DNA of 64,000 bases from an uncultured Bacteroidia bacterium (lineage in GTDB: Bacteria; Bacteroidota; Bacteroidia; Bacteroidales; UBA932): positions 186,001 through 250,000 of the forward strand of contig CADAND010000001.1 in the NCBI GenBank assembly GCA_902789245.1. Direction: 5' to 3'. Position numbers and translations under genes: made by a program. The notes under the pieces were generated by a model that saw only the letters and a program-made list of their open reading frames with translations, searched no databases and had not been told where the DNA came from. Shown here piece by piece: positions 55,209-63,062 of this stretch (positions are counted from its first letter, which is position 1; every line of letters begins with the position of its first letter).

Positions 55209-56474
55209 TTAGCGCAGGGTGGAGGTGGCGCTGGAGGTGGGTTGCGTGCTGCAGGGGCGGGGGGCGGCGAGCAGGGAGACTGCGAAGCCGACGGCGGCGA
55301 CACCGAGGGCGGTCCAGAGGATGTCGGCGGGCTGGAGGACGACGGGGTAGGCCTGGAGGAAGAAGCCGCCGGGCATCTTGACGAGGCCGAAGTGCTGCTG
55401 CACGAGGGTGAGTGCCACGCCGACGAGGAGCCCGGCGGCGAGCCCGATCAGGGAGACCAGCCAACCCTCCCAGACAAAGATCCGTCGAACGAGGCGGTCG
55501 TTGGCGCCGAGGGCCCGCAGCGTCTCCATGTCGCCGCGCTTGGAGATGGACAACATCGACAGGGAGCCGAAGATGTTCGACGCGATAATTATCACTACAA
55601 ACAACAATATCAAATAGATAGCCAGCTTCTCGTAGCGCATCATCTTGTACAGAGCCGGCTGCTGCTGGACCCTATCTTGCACCAAGAAGTCCGGGCCTAA
55701 CAGCTCCTGCAGTTCCCGCAGGAACTTCTGCCCCGCCCGGTTGGCGGAGCCGGAACCCCGGCCGGCAGCAGTCGAAGCCAGCCGCAGCTCGATCCCGGAG
55801 ACTTCGTCGGTCAAGCCCAGCAGATGTTGCATCTGATCGATGGGGACAACGATCAGTTCCTCGTCGGTGGTGGCGTTGACGCTCAGCAGGGCGGCAGGGT
55901 GGAGCTTCACGCTGCCGAGGGCCGCCGCCGGCCCGGCCAGCGGGATACGTGCGCCCCGCCGCGGATAATACAAGGTAAGCGGATCGACAAAATGGGGGCG
56001 AATCCCCATTTCACGCGCCAGCGCGACACCGATTGCCGCCTGCGGCAGCGACCCGTCATGCAGCGCGAAGATGCCCTCCACGACGTGGTCCGCGAGCCGC
56101 GACTCCGCCTCGTACACCGCATCGACGCCCTTCGCGCGGGCCAGCTGCTGCCGTCCACCGTAGGCGACGAACACCTGCTCCTCGACCACGCTGCAGATCT
56201 GCTCCACGCGCGGATCCTCCAGCAGCGCGTCGAACGCCGGCCCGGACGGGACGAAGAACTTCCCGGTCGCGGGCGTCACGAGCACGTCCGGCGACAGGTC
56301 GGAGAGGCTCTGCTCGATGACGCGGTCAAAGCCGTTATAGACCGAGAGAATGAGAATGAGTGCGGCCGTGCCGACGGCCATCCCGATGGCACTCAGCGTC
56401 GAAATCGCGTGGATCACGCCCAGCGACTTCCGGGCCACCAGGTACCGCCGCGCGATATACAGCTCGGGCCGCAT
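55209..56474 (-). CDS. FtsX-family ABC transporter permease (LolC/LolE-like)
   Basis: 421 residues. The N-terminus YIARRYLVARKSLGVIHAIS and first membrane helix (about 20-45) match LolC/E permeases. A large periplasmic MacB-like domain (about 50-270) is followed by three helices (about 280-305, 325-355, 375-400). The complex extracts lipoproteins from the inner membrane for the Lol pathway. No LolD ATPase is adjacent. The C-terminal tail (PRPCSTQPTSSATSTLR) lacks the usual basic ending. Last gene of the tyrS-rbfA operon, nine bases after rbfA. Confidence 0.85.
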   Translation of the reverse strand: MRPELYIARRYLVARKSLGVIHAISTLSAIGMAVGTAALILILSVYNGFDRVIEQSLSDLSPDVLVTPATGKFFVPSGPAFDALLEDPRVEQICSVVEEQVFVAYGGRQQLARAKGVDAVYEAESRLADHVVEGIFALHDGSLPQAAIGVALAREMGIRPHFVDPLTLYYPRRGARIPLAGPAAALGSVKLHPAALLSVNATTDEELIVVPIDQMQHLLGLTDEVSGIELRLASTAAGRGSGSANRAGQKFLRELQELLGPDFLVQDRVQQQPALYKMMRYEKLAIYLILLFVVIIIASNIFGSLSMLSISKRGDMETLRALGANDRLVRRIFVWEGWLVSLIGLAAGLLVGVALTLVQQHFGLVKMPGGFFLQAYPVVLQPADILWTALGVAAVGFAVSLLAAPRPCSTQPTSSATSTLR

Positions 56475-56483
56475 AGGGGAGAA

Positions 56484-56831
56484 TTATTTCTTTAGGAGCT
56501 CCTCGATGTGCTCCGCGTAGTCCAGGGTCGTGTCCAGGTGGAAATCGATCTCCGGCACGATGCGCAGCTGGGAGCCGACCCGGCGGCCCAGCTCGCCGCG
56601 AAGGCTGCGCTTCTCCTCCTCGAGGAGGGCCATCACCTGCGGCGCGCGGTCGGAGGGGAAAATGCTCACGAAGGCCTTCGCGATGCTCAGGTCCGGGCTG
56701 ATGCGCACCTCGCTCACCGTCACCATCGCCCCGCCGAAGGCGGCCATGCCCCGGTTCCGGATGATCTCGGAGAGATCGCGCTGCACCTCGCGCGCGACCT
56801 TCAACTGTCTGGTACTGGCTGGTTTATCCAT
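56484..56831 (-). CDS. rbfA: Ribosome-binding factor A
   Basis: 115 residues. KH-fold RbfA features: [41 protein letters not shown] and the late [20 protein letters not shown]. It binds the 30S subunit and assists 16S 5'-end maturation. It overlaps the tyrS end by eight bases and precedes the lolE-like gene by nine. Confidence 0.92.
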   Translation of the reverse strand: MDKPASTRQLKVAREVQRDLSEIIRNRGMAAFGGAMVTVSEVRISPDLSIAKAFVSIFPSDRAPQVMALLEEEKRSLRGELGRRVGSQLRIVPEIDFHLDTTLDYAEHIEELLKK

Positions 56832-58125
56832 TTACCTTGATGATAAAGTAATCCTTCTTGCCCTTCTGCGCCAGGATGTACTTCCCGTCGATGATATCGG
56901 CCTCGGACAGCTGATAATTGATGTCCGTGACCTTGTCCTTGTTGAGGCTGAAGCCGTTCTGCTGAATCATCTTGCGCGCCTCGCCCTTCGAAGGGAAGAT
57001 CTGCGTATTGACGGCCAGCGCGTCGAGGATGCCGAGCGGCAGCTCGCTGCGCTGGACCTCGAAGGTCGGCACGCCGTCGAAGACGGCCAGGAAGGTCCGC
57101 TCGTCCAGCGCGCGCAGGTCCTCGGAAGTGGACTTGCCGAAGAGCATCTGCGACGCCCGCACGGCGTTGTCGTACTCCGCCTGCCCGTGCACCATGACGG
57201 TGACCTCGCGGGCCAGCAGACGCTGCAGCTCGCGGCGCTCGGGCGCCTCGCGGTGCGCCGCGATCGCCGCCTCGATCGTAGCACGGTCCAGCATCGTGAA
57301 GATCTTGATGAAGCGCTCCGCGTCCTCGTCGCTGACGTTCAGCCAGAACTGGTAGAACTGGTACGGGGAAGTGCGCTCCGGATCAAGCCAGACGTTGCCC
57401 TTCTCGGTCTTGCCGAACTTCGTGCCGTCCGCCTTGCGGATCAGCGGGCAGGTCAGCGCGAAGGCCTCGCCGCCGTCCATGCGGCGGATGAGCTCCGTGC
57501 CCGTGGTGATGTTGCCCCACTGGTCGGAGCCGCCCAGCTGCAGGATGCAGCCGCGGTTCTTCCAGAGCCAGTAGAAATCATAGCCCTGCATCAGCTGGTA
57601 GCTGAATTCAGTAAAGGACATACCCTCGGAAGAATCGCGCGAAAGGCGCTTCTTCACGGAGTCCTTCGCCATCATATAATTGACGGTGATGTGCTTGCCG
57701 ATGTCGCGGATGAAGTTGATGAAGGTGTAGTCCTTCATCCAGTCGTAGTTGTTCACGAGCTCCGCCTTGTTGGGGGCGTCGGAGTCGAAATCGAGGAAAT
57801 GCGCCAGCTGCGCCTTGATGCCCGCCACGTTGTGGGCGAGCGTCTCCTCGTCGAGGAGATTGCGCTCCTGGCTCTTCATCGACGGGTCGCCGACCATGCC
57901 GGTGGCGCCGCCGATCAGCGCGAACGGCTTGTGGCCGCAGTTCTGGAAATGCTTCAGGATCATCACGCTCACCAGGTGGCCGATGTGCAGGGAGTCCGCC
58001 GTCGGGTCAATCCCGACGTACGCCGCCTGCGGGCCTTCCATCAATTTCTCTTCCGTTCCCGGCATGATATCCTGGATCATGCCGCGCCATTTCAGCTCTT
58101 CTACAAAATTCTTCATCGATTGCAT
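56824..58125 (-). CDS. tyrS: Tyrosyl-tRNA synthetase
   Basis: 433 residues. Class Ic synthetase with [17 protein letters not shown] (HIGH motif near residue 47), [29 protein letters not shown] and the KMSKS equivalent [11 protein letters not shown]-terminal S4 domain covers about 360-430 ([17 protein letters not shown]). The ATG at 58125 is used; an ATG three codons later is an alternative. It is first in the tyrS-rbfA-lolE operon and is divergent from tpiA. Confidence 0.96.
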   Translation of the reverse strand: MQSMKNFVEELKWRGMIQDIMPGTEEKLMEGPQAAYVGIDPTADSLHIGHLVSVMILKHFQNCGHKPFALIGGATGMVGDPSMKSQERNLLDEETLAHNVAGIKAQLAHFLDFDSDAPNKAELVNNYDWMKDYTFINFIRDIGKHITVNYMMAKDSVKKRLSRDSSEGMSFTEFSYQLMQGYDFYWLWKNRGCILQLGGSDQWGNITTGTELIRRMDGGEAFALTCPLIRKADGTKFGKTEKGNVWLDPERTSPYQFYQFWLNVSDEDAERFIKIFTMLDRATIEAAIAAHREAPERRELQRLLAREVTVMVHGQAEYDNAVRASQMLFGKSTSEDLRALDERTFLAVFDGVPTFEVQRSELPLGILDALAVNTQIFPSKGEARKMIQQNGFSLNKDKVTDINYQLSEADIIDGKYILAQKGKKDYFIIKVNG

Positions 58126-58137
58126 ACTAAAAAGTCT

Positions 58138-58146
58138 GCAAATTTA
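58138..58146 (-). promoter_or_regulatory. -7 box for tyrS
   Basis: Minus strand TAAATTTGC, 12 bp upstream of the ATG. It abuts the tpiA box with one base between, forming the palindrome GCAAATTT-AGT-AAATTTGC. Confidence 0.6.
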
Positions 58147-58147
58147 G

Positions 58148-58156
58148 TAAATTTGC
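58148..58156 (+). promoter_or_regulatory. -7 box for tpiA
   Basis: TAAATTTGC, 26 bp before the ATG at 58183. Confidence 0.6.
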
Positions 58157-58182
58157 GGGTCGAAATCAATTTATCAACAAAT

Positions 58183-58938
58183 ATGAGAAAGAAAATCGTT
58201 GCAGGCAACTGGAAGATGAATACGACCAGACCTGATGGTATCGAACTGGCGAAGGCTGTGGCGGCCCGCGCCGCTGAAGTTCCGGCCGGTGTCGGCCTCA
58301 TCATCGCCCCGCCTTTCACCCACCTCTGCGGCTGCGGCAAGGCCCTCGAAGGCTCCAAGGTGGAACTCTCCGCCCAGAACTGCGCCGACCACGCCAAGGG
58401 CGCCTACACCGGCGAAATCTCCGTCGACATGCTGAAGGCCGTCGGCTGCCAGTGGACCATCCTCGGCCACTCCGAGCGTCGCCAGTACTACGGCGAGACC
58501 GACGAGAAGCTCGTCGAGAAAGTGAAGCTCGCCCTCGAGGCGGGTCTCGGTGTCATCCTCTGCGTCGGCGAGAACCTCGCCGAGCGCAAGGCCGGCAAGC
58601 ACCTCGCCATCTGCGCCTCCCAGACCGAGGCCGTCCTCAAGAACTTCACCGCTGAGGACATGAAGAAGATCGTCATCGCCTACGAGCCCGTCTGGGCCAT
58701 CGGCACCGGCGAGACCGCCACGCCTGCCCAGGCCGAGGAGATCCACGCCCACATCCGCAAAGTCCTCGCCGGCCTCTTCAACCAGGCCGTCGCCGACGAC
58801 ACCACGATCCTCTACGGCGGCTCCTGCAAGCCGTCCAACGCGAAGGAGCTCTTCGCCCAGCCCGACATCGACGGCGGCCTGATCGGCGGCGCCGCGCTCA
58901 AGGCGGACGACTTCATCCAGATTGCTCTCTCATTCTAA
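58183..58938 (+). CDS. tpiA: Triosephosphate isomerase
   Basis: 251 residues. All catalytic residues are present: Lys11 (GNWKMN), His96 (GHSERR) and Glu168 (AYEPVWAIGTG), with the mobile loop after the Glu and the phosphate-binding LYGGSCKPSNA and GLIGGAALK segments. It interconverts DHAP and glyceraldehyde-3-P in glycolysis. The last nine bases overlap the end of the convergent lipoprotein gene. Confidence 0.98.
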   Translation: MRKKIVAGNWKMNTTRPDGIELAKAVAARAAEVPAGVGLIIAPPFTHLCGCGKALEGSKVELSAQNCADHAKGAYTGEISVDMLKAVGCQWTILGHSERRQYYGETDEKLVEKVKLALEAGLGVILCVGENLAERKAGKHLAICASQTEAVLKNFTAEDMKKIVIAYEPVWAIGTGETATPAQAEEIHAHIRKVLAGLFNQAVADDTTILYGGSCKPSNAKELFAQPDIDGGLIGGAALKADDFIQIALSF

Positions 58939-59334
58939 GATGCGCACCGTCAGGCCGATACGGCCTGCGTCGCTCCATAGCCAGACCATATCACCCTCGA
59001 GTCGTACGACCTCGAGGGTGAGGTTTTTTCTGGTCAGCACCTCGCGCTCCGTAGTCCAGGTCAGGCTCGCCGTGAGGCGCTGCCCCAGCGTGGTGGGCAC
59101 GCGCGAGAACGTGGCCACGAAGAAGTCCGACATCGAGTCGGTGAACGCGCGGAACTCCCGCAGATCGCGGCTGAAGGCCAGCTGGCAGGTGTTCGGCTCG
59201 TAGCTGAAGGCGATGCTGCCGCCCACCAGCAGGCGCACGCCCTCGTTCTCGCAGAACGCGGCGCGCTGCCGCTCGTCCTGGCAGCCCGTGAGGGCCAGGA
59301 GGCTCAGCAGCAATATGACAGGCAGCCGTCTCAT
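58930..59334 (-). CDS. Small hypothetical lipoprotein
   Basis: 134 residues. Lipobox LTGC with Cys18 after a hydrophobic segment, then a polar mature region with no family I recognise. It is placed immediately downstream of the M6-type metalloprotease gene with a four-base ATGA overlap, so the two are translationally coupled, and it converges on tpiA with a nine-base overlap. Confidence 0.7.
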   Translation of the reverse strand: MRRLPVILLLSLLALTGCQDERQRAAFCENEGVRLLVGGSIAFSYEPNTCQLAFSRDLREFRAFTDSMSDFFVATFSRVPTTLGQRLTASLTWTTEREVLTRKNLTLEVVRLEGDMVWLWSDAGRIGLTVRILE

Positions 59335-60917
59335 TGTACGACAATCTCTTTATACAGCGTCTCCGACGTGCCGTCGAGGTGGTGGATCTTGGCGCGCAGC
59401 GTGCCGCTCCGCCGCAGCGTATAGCGCCCGTCGGCCTCCGGGGCGATCGGGGCGCCGTCCAGCGTCCACTCCACCGCCTCCACCTCCGTGGCGTTGAACA
59501 CCCGCAGGGGGATCTGGCTGCCCGGCGGGAAGCTCCCGTCCACGTTGCGCGTCGCGCCGCTCAGGTAAATATAAGGGAAGGTCCCGCCGCGCTGCACCTT
59601 CGTGGAGAAGATGCCGTCCGCGCTGTAGCGCTCGCGCGCGGAGACGACCAGCTGGACCGAGAAACGGTACAACGTCCCCGGCCGCAGGCCTTCCAGCGTG
59701 CAGCTGCCCGCGTCGGGCGGCAGCTCGAGGCTCCGCAGCCCGTCCAGGCCGTCTGCGCACCAGCACACGCAGATGCCTCCGGCCTGCAGGGCCGGGTCGG
59801 TCTTCCAGCGAAGCACGGCGGCGTCCTGATAGACAGAGAGTTCCAGCAGGGTGACGGGGCGCAGGACGGAGAAGTGCAGCTCGGCGCCGCCGGGGCGCAG
59901 GCCCGTCAGGGCCAGCCCGGGGGCGGCGCCGCTCCAGGCGCGGAAAGCTGCCGGCGTGTCCGAGCCGAAGGGCTCGTACCCGCCCGCCACCACCGGCCGC
60001 GCGCAGGGGTGCCCCGGGTTGTTGTTCACCAGGCCGTAGTCCCAGCGGTCGCGCGCCGAGAGCTCCCCGTCGTGGCCGGGGGAGAAGCCGGCCGGATTCT
60101 CCGACCGGTCCACGTGGAAGACGTGCAGCCCGTCCGCGCGCGCCTCGAAGAGGAAGAATTCGTCCTTCCGGTCGGTCAGCGCCTTCAGATACCGGCGCCC
60201 GCTGAGCAGCGGCGCCAGCTCGTACACCCCCGTCGAGAGCGTGTCGCAGCGCCCCAGGCCCAGCAGCTCGAACTCGATGGCCCCGAAGTCCGGCGGCACC
60301 GCCTTCCGGCAGCCTTCGTCCATCACGGACGTCCCCCCGAGCCCGGGGTCCGTCCCGCCGGACTGCTCGCCGTCGGTGTCGTAGAGGTCGGGCAGCCCGA
60401 GCACGTGCCCGAACTCATGGCAGAAGATGCCCAGCCGTCCCTCCGGCGCCACGGCGTATTTATCGATCCTGATATTCTTGATAATCAGCGGATTGCCACC
60501 GCCCGCCGAGAGCCGGCCCTGCTGCGGATAGAGATCCTCCGCCACCCCGCTCTCATGCTGCCCCGGGCCCGCGAACAGCAGCATCACATTGTCCACCGCC
60601 CCGTCCCCGTCGCTGTCATACTGCGCCCAGTCCGCCTGCCCCTGCAGCGCCGTGCAGGCCTCCCGCACCGCGTCGCCCAGCCGCACGTCGCGCCGGTCCG
60701 GATAATCCGCCCCGTACCACGCCACCTCGTGCCCCAGCTTCACATGCGGCCCCAGCGCGAACTCGAACGCCCGCTGCCCGTATTGCCTGTTGAAATAGGC
60801 CTCTGCCTCCTGCACTATCGCCACCTGCTCACTCCGCCCGGCAGCGAACCCCCGGTCCTCAAACTCCACCGGGATCACCACCATCCTGAAGATGGTTATT
60901 AGCGTTAGTGCAAACAT
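59331..60917 (-). CDS. M6-family (immune inhibitor A-like) secreted metalloprotease
   Basis: 528 residues from the ATG giving MFALTLITIFRMVVIPVEFE. The zinc motif HEFGHVLGLPDLYD (His167, Glu168, His171) and the preceding DSDGDGAVDNVMLLFAGPG match M6 peptidases. The later part (about 330-528) is beta-rich, with fibronectin-like stretches (AGGICVCWCADGLDG, TLYRFSVQLVV). The N-terminal hydrophobic segment is short for a signal peptide, so export is likely but not certain. First of a two-gene operon. Confidence 0.8.
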   Translation of the reverse strand: MFALTLITIFRMVVIPVEFEDRGFAAGRSEQVAIVQEAEAYFNRQYGQRAFEFALGPHVKLGHEVAWYGADYPDRRDVRLGDAVREACTALQGQADWAQYDSDGDGAVDNVMLLFAGPGQHESGVAEDLYPQQGRLSAGGGNPLIIKNIRIDKYAVAPEGRLGIFCHEFGHVLGLPDLYDTDGEQSGGTDPGLGGTSVMDEGCRKAVPPDFGAIEFELLGLGRCDTLSTGVYELAPLLSGRRYLKALTDRKDEFFLFEARADGLHVFHVDRSENPAGFSPGHDGELSARDRWDYGLVNNNPGHPCARPVVAGGYEPFGSDTPAAFRAWSGAAPGLALTGLRPGGAELHFSVLRPVTLLELSVYQDAAVLRWKTDPALQAGGICVCWCADGLDGLRSLELPPDAGSCTLEGLRPGTLYRFSVQLVVSARERYSADGIFSTKVQRGGTFPYIYLSGATRNVDGSFPPGSQIPLRVFNATEVEAVEWTLDGAPIAPEADGRYTLRRSGTLRAKIHHLDGTSETLYKEIVVQ

Positions 60918-60990
60918 AACCCGAAGATACACACAATCCCGGAAATATCCAAGCCGCAGCCGGCGCGTAGGGTTTGCGTGCGCCTGCGCA

Positions 60991-61037
60991 CGTTGGCCTG
61001 TGCTGTCGGGGGCCGTGCGTGGGGGTGCGTCGGGTCG
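60991..61037. repeat. Imperfect repeat shared with 23731-23777
   Basis: See partner entry; similarity is highest over CCTGTGCTGTC and the following G-rich part. Confidence 0.5.
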
Positions 61038-61153
61038 GCTGCGGCGATAGCGTGGATAGCCATAGCCAGGCGGAGATGCCCGGGAGCGAGGAGCGAACGG
61101 GTATCTTCGGCTGGCTGGCGATATAATATGTTTGTTGTTATCAATAAAATGAT

Positions 61154-61162
61154 TACCTTTGC
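61154..61162 (+). promoter_or_regulatory. -7 box for rplY-pth
   Basis: TACCTTTGC, 84 bp before the rplY ATG, leaving a leader with an AAAACC-GAAA-GGTTTT hairpin. Confidence 0.55.
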
Positions 61163-61246
61163 CGAGCATTTCGAAAACCGAAAAGGTTTTGGTGCAATGG
61201 GATCTAGCTTTACGTTAGATTGAGTAACACATTTTAAATTAAAGTA

Positions 61247-61828
61247 ATGCAACATTTTGAACTGAAAGGCACGACCCGCAAGGTCGGCAACAAAGCCGTC
61301 ATCAAGGCATTCCGCCGCGAAGGCCTCGTCCCCTGCAACCTCTACGGCCTCGGCATGGAGAACGTCCTCTTCACCGTCAACGCCAAAGAACTCAAAGCCC
61401 TCACCGACACCCCGAAGTCCTACATCGTGGACCTCGTCCTCGACGGTGCCAAGAAGGCCCAGACCGCCGTTCTTCACGAACTGCAGTGGCACCCGGTCAC
61501 GGACGCCTGCCTCCACGTCGACTTCCTCGCCGTCGATGAGAAGAAACCCATCGCCATCAGCGTTCCCCTCGTGATCGCCGGCCACGCCAAGGGTGTGCAG
61601 CAGGGTGGTAAGTTCTACCAGAACGCCCGCAGCATCAAGGTCTGCGCCGCCATGAAGGACCTCCCCGATGAGGTCACCGTCGACATCACCGACCTCGGTC
61701 TCGACAAGCGCATCAAGGCTGGCGACATCCAGCTGAAGAACGTCGCCGTCGTCTCCGACAAGGACACGATCATCTGCGGCGTCAAGACCACGCGCAATGT
61801 CACTGCTGCGGCTGCTACGGAGGAGTAA
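61247..61828 (+). CDS. rplY: 50S ribosomal protein bL25, long (Ctc) form
   Basis: 193 residues: the 5S-rRNA-binding L25 domain (about 1-95) plus the C-terminal TL5/Ctc beta domain (about 95-185, FLAVDEKKPIAISVPLVIAG). The tail is Ala-rich and ends ATEE. The pth reading frame overlaps its end. Confidence 0.94.
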   Translation: MQHFELKGTTRKVGNKAVIKAFRREGLVPCNLYGLGMENVLFTVNAKELKALTDTPKSYIVDLVLDGAKKAQTAVLHELQWHPVTDACLHVDFLAVDEKKPIAISVPLVIAGHAKGVQQGGKFYQNARSIKVCAAMKDLPDEVTVDITDLGLDKRIKAGDIQLKNVAVVSDKDTIICGVKTTRNVTAAAATEE

Positions 61829-62459
61829 ACCCGACCCCGCCGTGTCAGAGAAGTCTTACCTGGTCGTCGGACTCGGCAACATCGGTGCCGAATACGCCGC
61901 CACGAGACACAACATCGGCTTTATGATATTGGATGCCTGGGCTCAGGCATCCAATGTCGTTTTCGAGCCCGGCCGCTACGGCGACATGACGCTCGTCCGC
62001 GACAAAGGGCGCGAGTTTCATCTTTTGAAGCCCTCCACTTACATGAACCTCTCCGGCAACGCCGTCCGCTACTGGCAGCAGAAGCTCGGCGTCGAGCTGG
62101 ACCACATTCTGATTATCTGCGACGACATCAACCTCCCCTTCGGGACATTGCGCCTTCGCGCCTCCGGCTCCGACGGCGGCCACAACGGCCTGAAGAACAT
62201 CACCGAGCTCCTGGAGAGCCAGCAGTGGGCGCGCCTGCGCATCGGCGTCGGCCACGACTTTGCCCAGGGGCAGCAGATCGACTTCGTGCTGAGCGACTTC
62301 TCCGACGAGCAGAAAAAGGAGATTCCCGAGCTGGCGAAGAAGATCGTCGCGGGCGCCCGCACCTGGGCTTTCGTGGGCATCGGCCCGGCCATGAACCAGC
62401 TCAACGTCCGGCCGAAAATGGCGGACGATTCTCAAAAAACGCCCAAATCAGGCCTGTAA
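61797..62459 (+). CDS. pth: Peptidyl-tRNA hydrolase
   Basis: 220 residues from ATG 61797, which overlaps rplY by 32 bases. An in-frame GTG at 61842, 14 bases after the rplY stop and behind GGAGG at 61818-61823, would give the usual short N-terminus before YLVVGLGNIGAEY, and I consider it at least as likely. Catalytic features are the His of TRHNIGF, the Asn of KPSTYMNLSG, and DDINLPFGTLRLRASGSDGGHNGLKN. It recycles peptidyl-tRNAs released from stalled ribosomes. Confidence 0.93.
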   Translation: MSLLRLLRRSKPDPAVSEKSYLVVGLGNIGAEYAATRHNIGFMILDAWAQASNVVFEPGRYGDMTLVRDKGREFHLLKPSTYMNLSGNAVRYWQQKLGVELDHILIICDDINLPFGTLRLRASGSDGGHNGLKNITELLESQQWARLRIGVGHDFAQGQQIDFVLSDFSDEQKKEIPELAKKIVAGARTWAFVGIGPAMNQLNVRPKMADDSQKTPKSGL

Positions 62460-62515
62460 AAGACCGATTTTCGCTTTTTCGCCGCAAAAATTTTTGTGGT
62501 TTTGTTTTTTTTGTC

Positions 62516-62523
62516 TATCTTGC
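62516..62523 (+). promoter_or_regulatory. Candidate -7 box for the H1-like gene
   Basis: TATCTTGC, one T short of the consensus, preceded by several TTTG motifs at the -33 distance; 51 bp before the ATG. Confidence 0.4.
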
Positions 62524-62574
62524 ACCACAAGAACACAAGACATTCATTCACAAACCAATAAAACTAATAGTACA

Positions 62575-62751
62575 ATGAAAGCACTTTTGGAAAAAATCTA
62601 TGCAGAGGCCCAGGCCTTCGGTAAGGACGCCGCTCTCCAGCTGAACAAGGGTAACAAGGCCGCCGGCGCTCGCGCCCGCAAGGCTGCCCTCGAGCTCATG
62701 AAGGACCTGAAGGAGTTCCGCAAAGTCTCCGTTGCTGAGGCGAAGAAATAA
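62575..62751 (+). CDS. Histone H1-like small basic protein
   Basis: 58 residues. MKALLEKIYAEAQAFGKDAA followed by Lys/Ala-rich sequence (NKGNKAAGARARKAALELMK) matches the Hc1/H1-like family frequent in Bacteroidota. It is probably a nucleoid protein. The start is the first ATG after an A/T-rich leader. Two hairpins follow. Confidence 0.8.
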   Translation: MKALLEKIYAEAQAFGKDAALQLNKGNKAAGARARKAALELMKDLKEFRKVSVAEAKK

Positions 62752-62775
62752 TTTTTCGTTTTTCATGCAACGTTC

Positions 62776-62815
62776 CTAAAACCTCCTGCATCTATGTTGT
62801 AGGTTTAGGTTTTAG
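62776..62815 (+). terminator. CTAAAACCT hairpin after the H1-like gene
   Basis: Arms CTAAAACCT and AGGTTTTAG enclose a 22-base loop that can pair further (CCTGCA-like with TGTAGG). It lacks a T-run. Confidence 0.5.
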
Positions 62816-62823
62816 TACACGTC

Positions 62824-62861
62824 TAAGAGTCGGCGAGCCGCGAGGTTGCCGGCTCTTTTGC
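62824..62861 (+). terminator. Intrinsic terminator after the H1-like gene
   Basis: AAGAG-CGGC and GCCG-CTCTT stem followed by TTTTGC. Confidence 0.7.
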
Positions 62862-62941
62862 ATTTCCCCCAGTCGCTTTGCTCCGAGCTGCCACGATGAA
62901 CCGGGCGGTTGCAAAAGAGCTAATCGGTGCCCTCCTTTTGG

Positions 62942-63052
62942 CTGTGAGCTGTAACTAGTTGATTGGTAATAATATGTAAAAATATACTCCCCCAAAATTC
63001 GGGGGAGTATAAAATAGTAACTAATTGACAGATAGTAGTTTGCTGCTCACAG
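62942..63052. repeat. 111-bp inverted-dimer element, copy A6
   Basis: Outer ends CTGTGAGCTGTAACTAG and TGCTGCTCACAG; core ATATACTCCCCC...GGGGGAGTATA. It ends ten bases beyond the rfbD stop codon. Confidence 0.85.
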
Positions 63053-63062
63053 TATTTCTGTG

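Larger units (their letters stand above)
60918..61246. other. Non-coding region between the M6 protease gene and rplY
   Basis: Contains the minus-strand -7-like box TATCTTCGG (60921-60929) for the protease, a GC-rich repeat similar to 23731-23777 at 60991-61037, the rplY promoter, and an AAAACC/GGTTTT mini-hairpin in the rplY leader. No gene seen. Confidence 0.6.
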
